A stretch of DNA of 38,966 nt from Caldilineales bacterium. GTDB lineage: Bacteria > Chloroflexota > Anaerolineae > J102. Both the position numbers and the translations under genes were made by a program. Positions 10,154-18,588 of the stretch are shown here, one piece after another (positions within the stretch are counted from its first letter, which is position 1; the number at the start of each line of letters is the position of its first letter). The notes under the pieces were generated by a model. That model searched no databases. It was not told the origin of the DNA and was given only the letters and a program-made list of their open reading frames with translations. Location of the stretch: NCBI GenBank assembly GCA_013360575.1, contig JABWBG010000004.1:1-38966 (forward strand), in the 5' to 3' direction.

Positions 10154-11006
10154 GCAACTTTCACCACGCGCCGCCCCCCTGTCGGCGCGGCCCAAGATCG
10201 TGATCCGCGCCAGCAACGGCTGGGGCAGGCTGCAACTGGGCGATCTGTGGCGTTTTCGCGAACTGCTCTGGTTCCTGACCCTGCGCGACATCAAAGCGCG
10301 GCATCGCCAGTCCGCTCTGGGGCCGCTGTGGTTCATCCTCAAGCCTCTGATCAATATGGTGATCTTCAGTTTCGTCTTTGGCAGGCTGGCCAATCTGCCT
10401 TCCGAGGGCGTGCCCTATCCGATCTTTACCTACACGGCCTTGATTCCCTGGACTTATTTTCAGAGCGCAGCCACCATGGCCGTGGGCAGCCTGGTGCAGC
10501 GTATGGATATCATCTCCAAGATCTATTTTCCGCGGCTGCTGATCCCGGCGTCGGCGGTGCTCTCCAATTTGGTCGATCTGGCGATGTCGTTGGCCGTGTT
10601 GGTGGGCATGATGTTGTTTTATGATGTGCCTTTCCGCCCGGCGCTGCTGACGTTGCCCCTGTTCGTACTCTTTGCGGCGGCGGTGGGGTTGGCGGTGGGG
10701 TTGTGGGGCGCGACGTTGGCCGTCAAATACCGCGATGTGGTGCTGGGCGTCACCTTCGCCTTGCAGGCGTGGATGTTCCTGACGCCGGTGGCATACAGCG
10801 CCACGCTCGTGGAAGGGCGCTGGCAGTGGCTGTACCAGGCCAACCCGATGTATTGGGTGATCGAAGGTTGGCGCTGGGCGGTTCTGGGCGCGGGCCAGCC
10901 GCCCACCCCGGCGATGCTGGCGCCGTTGGCCGTTGTCCTGTTGTTGCTCGTTGCCGGCGCCTATATCTTCCGCCGCAGCGAACGCTCGATCGTGGATTTG
11001 CTCTGA
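10134..11006 (+). CDS. wzm: ABC-2 type polysaccharide export permease (Wzm/TagG-like)
   Basis: ATG at 10134 within the listed ORF; LLWFLTLRDIKARHRQSALGPLWFILKPLINMVIFSFVFGRLA. Confidence 0.88.
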   Translation: MGVRLTEQLSPRAAPLSARPKIVIRASNGWGRLQLGDLWRFRELLWFLTLRDIKARHRQSALGPLWFILKPLINMVIFSFVFGRLANLPSEGVPYPIFTYTALIPWTYFQSAATMAVGSLVQRMDIISKIYFPRLLIPASAVLSNLVDLAMSLAVLVGMMLFYDVPFRPALLTLPLFVLFAAAVGLAVGLWGATLAVKYRDVVLGVTFALQAWMFLTPVAYSATLVEGRWQWLYQANPMYWVIEGWRWAVLGAGQPPTPAMLAPLAVVLLLLVAGAYIFRRSERSIVDLL

Positions 11007-11008
11007 CG

Positions 11009-12307
11009 ATGTCTCATATCGCCGTACAGGTGCGCGGGCTGGGCAAGCGCTATCGCATTGGGGTGCAGCGCCGGGCCACCTCACGCGGGTCGCGGCTGGC
11101 CAACACCCTGCTGGCGCCCTTCGATTACCTGCGCACTTCCCTCTCGCCCCCTTCCGAGGCGGAGACGCTGTGGGCTTTGCGCGATGTTTCCTTCGATGTT
11201 CAGGATGGAGAGGTATTGGGCATCGTGGGGCGCAACGGCGCCGGCAAATCGACCCTGCTCAAGATCCTCAGCCAGATCACCGAGCCGACCACCGGCGAGG
11301 CGGTGATCTACGGGCGGGTGGGCAGTCTGTTGGAGGTGGGCACCGGCTTTCATCAGGAGCTGACCGGACGCGAGAATGTGTACATGAACGGCGCCATCTT
11401 GGGCATGAGTAAGCGCGAGATCGACAGCAAGTTCGCTGAGATTGTAGACTTTGCCGGGGTCGAGCGATTCATCGACACGCAGGTGAAGCGCTATTCCAGC
11501 GGCATGAAGGTGCGCCTGGCCTTTGCCGTGGCCGCGCATCTGGAGCCGGAACTGCTGGTGGTGGATGAGGTGCTGGCGGTCGGCGACGCCGAGTTCCAGC
11601 GCAAATGCCTGGGCAAGATGGAGAATTTTGCCGATGGCGGGCGCACCGTGCTGTTCGTTTCGCACAACATGTCGGCGGTGACGCGGTTGTGCAGCCGGGC
11701 GATCTTTCTGGAGCAAGGTCTTAAGGTGATGGAAGGTACGCCCACCGAGGTGGTCGCCGCGTATCTAGATTCAGCTCGGTCGGTCGGCGCCGAACGCGTG
11801 TGGGATCTGGCCAGCGCGCCCGGCGCCGCTGAACTGAAGCTGCTCTCGGTGCGCCTGGTGGATGCTGCTGACCAGAATCTGGTGGTAGCCCGTGTGGATC
11901 AGCCCGCGGCCCTACAAATGACCTATCTGGTCGCCGAACCGGGCTTGACCTTTCGTTGCTCGGCCCGGTTTCACACCCAGGGCATCGTCGCTTTCGCCAC
12001 CCTGGAACCAAACGAGACCACACACCCCCGGCCGGGCGTTTATCAAGCCAGGGTGGGCCTCCCCGCCAACTTGCTCTCGGAAGGGGAGTACACCATCAGT
12101 CTTTCTTTCTTCACTTCGCAGGGCCGCAAGGCGCACTGGCTGACCGAGAGTGATGTGATTGCCTTTCAAACCTCTGATCCTCTCAACGGCGATAGCGCCC
12201 GCGGCGACTATGCCGAGAAGCTGGGCGGCGTGGTGAGACCAAAGTTAACCTGGGACAAGACTTATGTCGGCCCCACCCCGCCGGCCGGCGGGGTAAATGG
12301 GCGCTGA
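11009..12307 (+). CDS. wzt: ABC polysaccharide export ATPase with C-terminal Wzt-like domain
   Basis: ATG at 11009; Walker A GRNGAGKSTLLK, signature YSSGMKVRLAFAVA, Walker B LLVVDEVLAVGD, plus ~170 residue beta-rich C-terminal extension. Confidence 0.9.
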   Translation: MSHIAVQVRGLGKRYRIGVQRRATSRGSRLANTLLAPFDYLRTSLSPPSEAETLWALRDVSFDVQDGEVLGIVGRNGAGKSTLLKILSQITEPTTGEAVIYGRVGSLLEVGTGFHQELTGRENVYMNGAILGMSKREIDSKFAEIVDFAGVERFIDTQVKRYSSGMKVRLAFAVAAHLEPELLVVDEVLAVGDAEFQRKCLGKMENFADGGRTVLFVSHNMSAVTRLCSRAIFLEQGLKVMEGTPTEVVAAYLDSARSVGAERVWDLASAPGAAELKLLSVRLVDAADQNLVVARVDQPAALQMTYLVAEPGLTFRCSARFHTQGIVAFATLEPNETTHPRPGVYQARVGLPANLLSEGEYTISLSFFTSQGRKAHWLTESDVIAFQTSDPLNGDSARGDYAEKLGGVVRPKLTWDKTYVGPTPPAGGVNGR

Positions 12308-12333
12308 CCCGTATCACAGCCCCTCTTCCTGCG

Positions 12334-13299
12334 ATGCAATTCGTTGTCTCCACCCATTCCCGCCTGCTGCGGATCGATCTGGATGCCCACTGGCGCATCA
12401 CCGACATGGCCGTATTGGCCGATGGGCCACACTATGGCATCGCCCTGGCTCCGCAGCCCCTGCCTGGCATCATCGCCAAGAGTAATACGTGCGATCTTAC
12501 GGCCTATGATCTGAGCCAGGACGCCAACCGCGCCCAGATGCCTGTACCCCACACCAACAACGACCATATCCATCAGATCGCTTTTGCGCGTGATGGCCTT
12601 TACATCGCCAATACGTTTTATAACTCATTAACTTATCAGACACTCGATGGTTCGATTCGGCACGAATATGCTTTTAATGGCCATCGCACCGACATCAACC
12701 ATGTCAATTCTGTTTACCCGTGCGGCGATCTTGTGCTTGTGCTTTTGCACAATCGCAGCCAGCCCAGCCAGATCGCTGTGCTCGAACATGATCTGGCGCG
12801 CGGGTTTGCGGCCAGAGAGATGATCCGGTTGCCGCACAATGGCTGCCATAACGTGTTTGTCGATCAGCGCTATCTGTATTATTGCGCGTCTGGGGTGGGG
12901 CATTTTGTGGTCGTCGATCTGCGCAAGAAGCAGATCAAACTCGATCTGCCTTTTGCCGGGCATACGAAGGGCCTATCGGTAACCGAAGATCACATTGTTT
13001 TTGGCTTGTCGGAGCATGCCAAACGTGAAGCCCGGTTGACCTCACGCGGCCAGTTGGTGGTGGTCGATCGCTGCCGTCTGGCCATTTGCAGCATGATCGA
13101 TTTGAACGAGCAGGGCGCTGTCGGCAATGTCAATGAAATCCGCTGTCTTTCGGAACCGGAACTGGCCCACACCGGCCACTACGAACACGCCCGCGCCCTG
13201 GGTTCTTTTGTGGTTCGCCCGCCGCATTCCCTGGCGGCCAGCCTGGCGCGGCTGACGGCCCGCATCCAGCGCCGGTTGACCGCCAGGGCAAGAGGGTGA
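12334..13299 (+). CDS. Protein of unknown function, beta-propeller-like repeats (paralog of 20611-21654)
   Basis: Shares with second copy: HYGIAL, IHQIA, NSVYP/NSVFP, PSQIA, GCHN(V/L)FVD, GHTKGLS, GNVNEIRCLS. Confidence 0.75.
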   Translation: MQFVVSTHSRLLRIDLDAHWRITDMAVLADGPHYGIALAPQPLPGIIAKSNTCDLTAYDLSQDANRAQMPVPHTNNDHIHQIAFARDGLYIANTFYNSLTYQTLDGSIRHEYAFNGHRTDINHVNSVYPCGDLVLVLLHNRSQPSQIAVLEHDLARGFAAREMIRLPHNGCHNVFVDQRYLYYCASGVGHFVVVDLRKKQIKLDLPFAGHTKGLSVTEDHIVFGLSEHAKREARLTSRGQLVVVDRCRLAICSMIDLNEQGAVGNVNEIRCLSEPELAHTGHYEHARALGSFVVRPPHSLAASLARLTARIQRRLTARARG

Positions 13300-13315
13300 T
13301 TCTTTAAACATTGTT

Positions 13316-14167
13316 ATGAATCGTTATCCGCCGCTGTACGTTGTGATACATATTTATAAAACAGCCGGCAAGGCACTTTTGCGAAATTTCAAACGCAATT
13401 TTGCAAAAGATCAATTAATATCAATGTATGCTCCGCAAATCGGCCTTGATAAAGCGGAAAACAGTGCAAATCCAGGCTGGAATGAAAATATTGTCGTTGA
13501 TTACTTGAATAGACATTATACCGAAAAAACACGCTGTATATTTGGGCATATGGCCTTTTTTGGCATCCATGAATTGCATCCATTCAGTCAGCGAGAAGTT
13601 CGTTATATTGTATTCTTGCGCGAGCCTTTGGCCAGAATAGTATCACTCTATAATTTTTTGCGATTCAATTCCAAGAATGTGTGGCATCATGAGATCGTCG
13701 AGAATGACTGGGCCATGACAGAATGGTTCGAAAACAGCCGCGGTCTCTGGCTGCATGATGGCCAGATCCGGCAATTGTTGCTCTGGCAGCGCAAGGATGT
13801 GCTGACGCGCAGGCAGTTGCACGCCGAGGATCTGGCAGCGGCGCAGCAGGCATTGGCGCAGATGTGGTTCATCGGCTGTCAGGAACAGTTTCACGCCGAC
13901 GCCGGCCAACTCTATCGGCTGCTGGGATTCAAGAAGATCGTCGCCAATGAGGCGGTGAATGTCACGCAGGGCCATATCCGGCCTGACGCGGAGACCGCCG
14001 GCGTCATCGCCAGGGACAACGCCCTCGACGCCGAGCTTTATCGCTACGCGCTCTCTTTGCGCGCCCGGCGGTTGCAGGCGTCTGCAGGCGCTGAATCGGG
14101 CGAGGGCGCCCTTGCCTTGCGGCGCAGGGTGGCGCGCTGGTTGCCATTTCGCTCATCGACCACGTGA
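13316..14167 (+). CDS. PAPS-dependent sulfotransferase (Sulfotransfer_2-like)
   Basis: VVIHIYKTAGKALLRNF (5'-PSB loop) and IVFLREPLARIVSLYNF (3'-PB loop). Confidence 0.75.
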   Translation: MNRYPPLYVVIHIYKTAGKALLRNFKRNFAKDQLISMYAPQIGLDKAENSANPGWNENIVVDYLNRHYTEKTRCIFGHMAFFGIHELHPFSQREVRYIVFLREPLARIVSLYNFLRFNSKNVWHHEIVENDWAMTEWFENSRGLWLHDGQIRQLLLWQRKDVLTRRQLHAEDLAAAQQALAQMWFIGCQEQFHADAGQLYRLLGFKKIVANEAVNVTQGHIRPDAETAGVIARDNALDAELYRYALSLRARRLQASAGAESGEGALALRRRVARWLPFRSSTT

Positions 14168-14736
14168 GTATGACTCGGTTGGGCCTGATCTTGCGTAAGC
14201 GAAGCCGGTGGCTGCACAAGCGCATCACTGCTGCGCCGGTTCGGGCGCGGCAAAAGCTGGTGGATTATCTTGTGGGCCTGGGGTTTCTCAACATCCACCG
14301 CTGCGTGGTGCACGGGCCTCGCGAGCGGCTGCACCTGGGCCGGGGCGTGAACTGCCGCAACAATATCCTCTTCAACACCCGTTCGGGCCACATCTATATC
14401 GGCGAAAACACCGTGATTAGTTTTCATTGCATGTTGCTCACCGGCCGCCACGAATTCGAGCATGGCCGGCTCAAGCAACCGCGGGCGCGTCAGGTGCCCT
14501 CCTCCGGGTACGATATCCGTGTGGGATCGGGATGTTGGATCGCTTCCGGCGCCATCATCCTGGGCGGAGTGACGATCGGCGACCATTGCCTGGTGGCCGC
14601 CGGCGCCGTAGTCACCAAAGATGTGCCCGATGGCGCCATCGTCGCCGGGGTGCCCGCCAAGATCATTGGGGATGTCTCGCTGCTCACCGACGGTTCTGCA
14701 GCCGACTTGCTGATCGATGAAGAGGGCGATGACTGA
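14164..14736 (+). CDS. Left-handed beta-helix (hexapeptide) O-acetyltransferase
   Basis: GTG start overlapping upstream stop; VGSGCWIASGAIILGGVTIGDHCLVAAGAVVTKDVPDGAIVAGVPAKIIG. Confidence 0.88.
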   Translation: MSMTRLGLILRKRSRWLHKRITAAPVRARQKLVDYLVGLGFLNIHRCVVHGPRERLHLGRGVNCRNNILFNTRSGHIYIGENTVISFHCMLLTGRHEFEHGRLKQPRARQVPSSGYDIRVGSGCWIASGAIILGGVTIGDHCLVAAGAVVTKDVPDGAIVAGVPAKIIGDVSLLTDGSAADLLIDEEGDD

Positions 14737-15265
14737 TTCTCTCACAACGCGCGATGCGGCTCTTCTCCAGCGCATCCGGGCGATCCGTCTCCTGGCCTTC
14801 GATTTCGACGGCGTCTTCACCGACAACGCCGTTTATGTGTTCGAGGATGGCCGCGAGGCGGTGCGCTGTTCGCGGGCCGATGGCATCGGCCTGCGCAAGA
14901 TCGAGCGTCTGGGCATTCTTCTGTTGATCATTTCCAGCGAGCCTAATCCCGTGGTCGCTGCCCGCAGCCAGAAGTTACGCGTGCGCTGCATCCAGAATTG
15001 CGCGGACAAGCGCCAGGCGCTGGCCGAGGTCGCGGCGGCAGTGGGCGTGACGCTGGCCGAGGCCGCGTTCGTGGGCAACGATATCAACGATCTGCCGGTG
15101 TTGCAGGCCGTGGGGCTGCCCATCATCGTCCAGGACGCGCACCCCGACGTGGTCGCGGTTGGGCGCTATCGCACCCGGCGGCCCGGCGGCTATGGCGCGG
15201 TGCGCGAAGTCTGCGACCTGTTCGAGCAGGCCCTGACCAGGGCCGTGGAGGGATCTGATGGATGA
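14729..15265 (+). CDS. KdsC-like HAD phosphatase (sugar/nonulosonate 9- or 8-phosphate phosphatase)
   Basis: LLAFDFDGVFTDNAVYVFEDGREAVRCSRADGIGLRKIERLGILLLIISSE; GNDINDLPVL. Met at 14729 or 14717. Confidence 0.85.
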   Translation: MTDSLTTRDAALLQRIRAIRLLAFDFDGVFTDNAVYVFEDGREAVRCSRADGIGLRKIERLGILLLIISSEPNPVVAARSQKLRVRCIQNCADKRQALAEVAAAVGVTLAEAAFVGNDINDLPVLQAVGLPIIVQDAHPDVVAVGRYRTRRPGGYGAVREVCDLFEQALTRAVEGSDG

Positions 15266-16073
15266 TCTGTTCGATGTCTCCGGCCGCGTGGCTGTCGTCA
15301 CCGGCGGTATGGGCCAGTTGGGACGACAATTCACCCTGGCCCTGGCCCGGCGGGGCGCGCGTGTGGCCGTTTTCGATCTGCGCGTCGATCTCGACTATCA
15401 GCAGCAACGCTTCGGCGAGGCCCACGCCTGGGAGAATCTCCTCTTTTGCCCGGTGGATATTACTGATCGGGAGGCCGTGGCGGCGGGGCTGGCGCAAGTC
15501 GAAGCGAAATGGGGGCCGCCGCAGGTGTTGATCAACAATGCCGGGCTGGATTCGCCCCCCAACGCGCCCGCGGCCGAGAATGGCCCCTTCGAAGAGTACC
15601 CGGCGGCTTCACTGGCCAAGGTGCTCGACGTCAACATCAAGGGCGTGGTGTTCTGTTGTCAGGTCATTGGCAAGGCCATGGCCGCGCAGGGCCGGGGGTC
15701 GATCATCAATATCAGCTCCACCTATGGCCTGGTCTCGCCTGATCAGCGTCTCTATGCCTATCGCGCCGCCGGCGGCCAGCCCTTTTTCAAGCCCGTGGCC
15801 TATGCCATTTCCAAGTCGGGGCTGCTGAATTTGACCCGGTATCTGGCCACCTATTGGGCGGATCGGGGCGTGCGGGTCAACACCCTCACCTTTGGCGGCG
15901 TGTTCAATCAGCAGGATGCGGATTTTCTGGCCGGCTATTGCGCCCGCGTTCCCCTGGGCCGCATGGCCAACGAAGATGAATACAACGGCGCCATCCTCTT
16001 TTTGGCGTCGGACGCTTCATCTTATATGACCGGCGCCAATCTCGTCATCGATGGGGGATGGACGGCATGGTGA
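15258..16073 (+). CDS. Short-chain dehydrogenase/reductase, PtmA-like
   Basis: VAVVTGGMGQLGRQF Rossmann motif; YAISKSG (YxxxK); LVIDGGW terminus; located between NulO genes. Confidence 0.85.
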   Translation: MDDLFDVSGRVAVVTGGMGQLGRQFTLALARRGARVAVFDLRVDLDYQQQRFGEAHAWENLLFCPVDITDREAVAAGLAQVEAKWGPPQVLINNAGLDSPPNAPAAENGPFEEYPAASLAKVLDVNIKGVVFCCQVIGKAMAAQGRGSIINISSTYGLVSPDQRLYAYRAAGGQPFFKPVAYAISKSGLLNLTRYLATYWADRGVRVNTLTFGGVFNQQDADFLAGYCARVPLGRMANEDEYNGAILFLASDASSYMTGANLVIDGGWTAW

Positions 16074-16813
16074 CCGCGGCCACCGGCGTTGCCTTGATCC
16101 CGGCCCGTTCCGGCTCGGCCAGGGTCGCCGACAAAAACATCCGTTTGCTGGCCGGGCATCCGCTGCTGGCCTACAGCATCGCCGCCGCCCGCCAAAGCGG
16201 CGTGTTTGCGGATGTGATCGTGTCCACCGATTCGCAGCGCTACGCCGAGATTGCCCGGTCGTACGGCGCCGAAATCCCCTTTCTACGCCCCTTTCAGATG
16301 GCCGGCGCCACCTCTGCTGACATCGAGTGGGTGGCATACACCCTGACGCGGCTGCGGGATGAGGGCCGGGAATACGATTGTTTCAGCATCTTGCGCCCCA
16401 CCAGCCCTTTTCGCAAGCCGGAGACGATCCGCCGGGCCTGGGCGCAGTTTTTGCGGGCTGAGGGCGTCGATTCCTTGCGCGCGGTGGAAAAGTGCAGCCA
16501 GCATCCCGGCAAGATGTGGGTGGTGCGGGGCGAACGCATGACGCCGCTGCTGCCCCTTGGCCCCGAAGAGCAGCCCTGGCACAGCAGCCAATACCAGGCG
16601 CTGCCCCTGGTGTACGTCCAGAACGCCAGCCTGGAGATCGCCTGGACGCGTGTGCTTTTCGAGACGCACACCATCGCCGGGCATGTGCTGATGCCCTTCT
16701 TTACCGAAGGGGACGAAGGCCTGGACATCAATCGTGAAGAAGATTGGTGGTACGCCGAGTATCTGTTGGCGCGGGGAGAGGCAAGGCTCCCGGCGATGGA
16801 AATCAATGCCTGA
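16058..16813 (+). CDS. neuA: CMP-nonulosonate cytidylyltransferase (NeuA/PtmB/LegF-like)
   Basis: VALIPARSGSARVADKNIRLLAGHPLLAYSI; VIVSTDSQRYAEIARSYGA; LRPTSPFRKPETI; GLDINREEDW. Confidence 0.88.
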   Translation: MDGMVTAATGVALIPARSGSARVADKNIRLLAGHPLLAYSIAAARQSGVFADVIVSTDSQRYAEIARSYGAEIPFLRPFQMAGATSADIEWVAYTLTRLRDEGREYDCFSILRPTSPFRKPETIRRAWAQFLRAEGVDSLRAVEKCSQHPGKMWVVRGERMTPLLPLGPEEQPWHSSQYQALPLVYVQNASLEIAWTRVLFETHTIAGHVLMPFFTEGDEGLDINREEDWWYAEYLLARGEARLPAMEINA

Positions 16814-16860
16814 GTGCGCGCAACCTTATCCTGCCTGAAACGCTGCAGAGGTTTTCACCG

Positions 16861-18543
16861 GTGTCTGAATGCTCCCCCCTTCGTTTTCTGACACGTTTGC
16901 TGCTGGCGCTGCTGTTGCTGGCTGCCAGCTTGCGGGTCATGCCGCCCGCAGCAGCGGTGGCGGCGCCCGCAGCAGCGGTGGCGGCGCCCGCGGCCACCTG
17001 CCCGCTGAAGGTCATGCCCATTGGCGACTCGCTCACCTACGGCGTGGGCAGCCTGGCCGGGCCGGGCTACCGGCACACTTTGAACTTCCGCGCCAACGCC
17101 GTCAATTTGCAGATCGCCTGGGTAGGACGGCAGACATCCCCGGCGCCCAATCACGAAGGGAATCGCGGCTACTCCATCCTGGAACTCACGGCAGAATTGG
17201 ACGCCATGTTCAATGCCAACATGCCCGATGTTGTGATCCTCATGGCCGGCAGCGCCAGCATCAACGAGGGATACGCCTCGCTCAGCGCAGACCAATTGCT
17301 GGCGCAGTTAAACACGCTGCTGGACGCCATCTACACCCGCAATCCTGGTGTGTATGTCATTCTTGCCTCGATCCCACCGATCACCAGGGATCCACCCAAA
17401 AAAGGAGAACTCGCCAGGGATTACAGCGCATTGATCAGAACTGTGACGCGCAGTCGACTTTATTATGCGGAAGTATACAATATCATCAATACCACAACAG
17501 ATATGGCAGATGGCTTGCATTTGAATGATAGCGGCTACACCAAAGTAGGCGGCGCCATGTGGCCGTTTTTGCAGAACATTGCCCAGGGACTGTGTCCGGC
17601 CCCGGTGGCCACCTCTACGCCCACCCCCACGCCGACCGTTACGCCCACGCCGACACGCACGCCTACGCCCACCCATACCCCCACCCCGACACGCACGCCC
17701 ACGCCCACACACACACCCACACGCACGCCCACGCCCACACCCACCCATACTCCCACGCCAACCCATACCCCCACCCCGACACGCACGCCCACTGCCACAC
17801 TCACGCCGACTCTTACCCCCACCCCGGCGCTGGCCTGGCGTTTCTGGGGCTATGCCTACGAGGGCCTGCCCCGGGCCACGGCGCAGCCCCTGGCCGGCGT
17901 GCAGGTGCATCTGTATGGCCGCGCCGAGGGGGAAGCGCCGCCAGGCCTGTTGCTGCGCAGCGCCAGCAGCCAGCCTTCTGGCTATTGGAGCCTGCTGGCA
18001 GTGCAACCGTGGGTCTACCCGATCATGCGGGTGGAGGTGGAGAACGCGCCCGGCCTGGTTGTGACCGGCATTTGGTCGGAGAATGGTGAGATTGTGGCGT
18101 CCAACGCCGTGGAATGGCTGGCGCCCAGCCCGGTGGTGCATTGGAGCGAACTCTATCTCGATGATCCCACGCCCACGCCGACCCTGACGCCCAGCCCCAG
18201 CCCCACCCCCACGCCGACCCTGACGTCCACGCCCACATCCACGTCCACGCCCACATCCACGTCCACACCGACGGCAACGGCAACGGCCACGCCGACGCCG
18301 ACGCCCACGCCCACGGCGACCGTCACCTTCACGGCGACCGCCACGGACACGCCGACGCCCACGGCGACGGCTACTCCCACGGGCACGCCGACGCCTACGC
18401 CCGCGGCAACGGCCACGCCCACGGCCACCGCTGCTGCCACAGACACGCCGACGCCCACGCCGACGCCCACCGCCAAACCCACCCTCACCCCCACGCCGAC
18501 GCCGATTCCCCATCACTTGTGGCTGCCCCTGTTGCTGCTCTGA
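16861..18543 (+). CDS. Secreted SGNH/GDSL-type hydrolase with two Thr-Pro-rich linkers and a middle beta domain
   Basis: GTG 16861 start gives signal peptide; [11 protein letters not shown] block I and [10 protein letters not shown] block V; C-terminal [10 protein letters not shown]. Confidence 0.8.
   Translation: MSECSPLRFLTRLLLALLLLAASLRVMPPAAAVAAPAAAVAAPAATCPLKVMPIGDSLTYGVGSLAGPGYRHTLNFRANAVNLQIAWVGRQTSPAPNHEGNRGYSILELTAELDAMFNANMPDVVILMAGSASINEGYASLSADQLLAQLNTLLDAIYTRNPGVYVILASIPPITRDPPKKGELARDYSALIRTVTRSRLYYAEVYNIINTTTDMADGLHLNDSGYTKVGGAMWPFLQNIAQGLCPAPVATSTPTPTPTVTPTPTRTPTPTHTPTPTRTPTPTHTPTRTPTPTPTHTPTPTHTPTPTRTPTATLTPTLTPTPALAWRFWGYAYEGLPRATAQPLAGVQVHLYGRAEGEAPPGLLLRSASSQPSGYWSLLAVQPWVYPIMRVEVENAPGLVVTGIWSENGEIVASNAVEWLAPSPVVHWSELYLDDPTPTPTLTPSPSPTPTPTLTSTPTSTSTPTSTSTPTATATATPTPTPTPTATVTFTATATDTPTPTATATPTGTPTPTPAATATPTATAAATDTPTPTPTPTAKPTLTPTPTPIPHHLWLPLLLL
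16945..16986 (+). repeat. Two perfect 21-bp tandem copies (cccgcagcagcggtggcggcg), encoding PAAAVAA twice
   Basis: Direct reading of the sequence at 16945-16965 and 16966-16986. Confidence 0.9.
17609..17826 (+). repeat. Thr-Pro(-His/Arg)-encoding low-complexity repeat
   Basis: [15 protein letters not shown] repeats in frame. Confidence 0.9.
18167..18508 (+). repeat. Thr-Pro/Thr-Ala-encoding low-complexity repeat
   Basis: [21 protein letters not shown] repeats in frame. Confidence 0.9.
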
Positions 18544-18588
18544 CGCCGGCTCTCTGACCGCGGTCATTCTCTCCCTTTCCCTTCTTTC

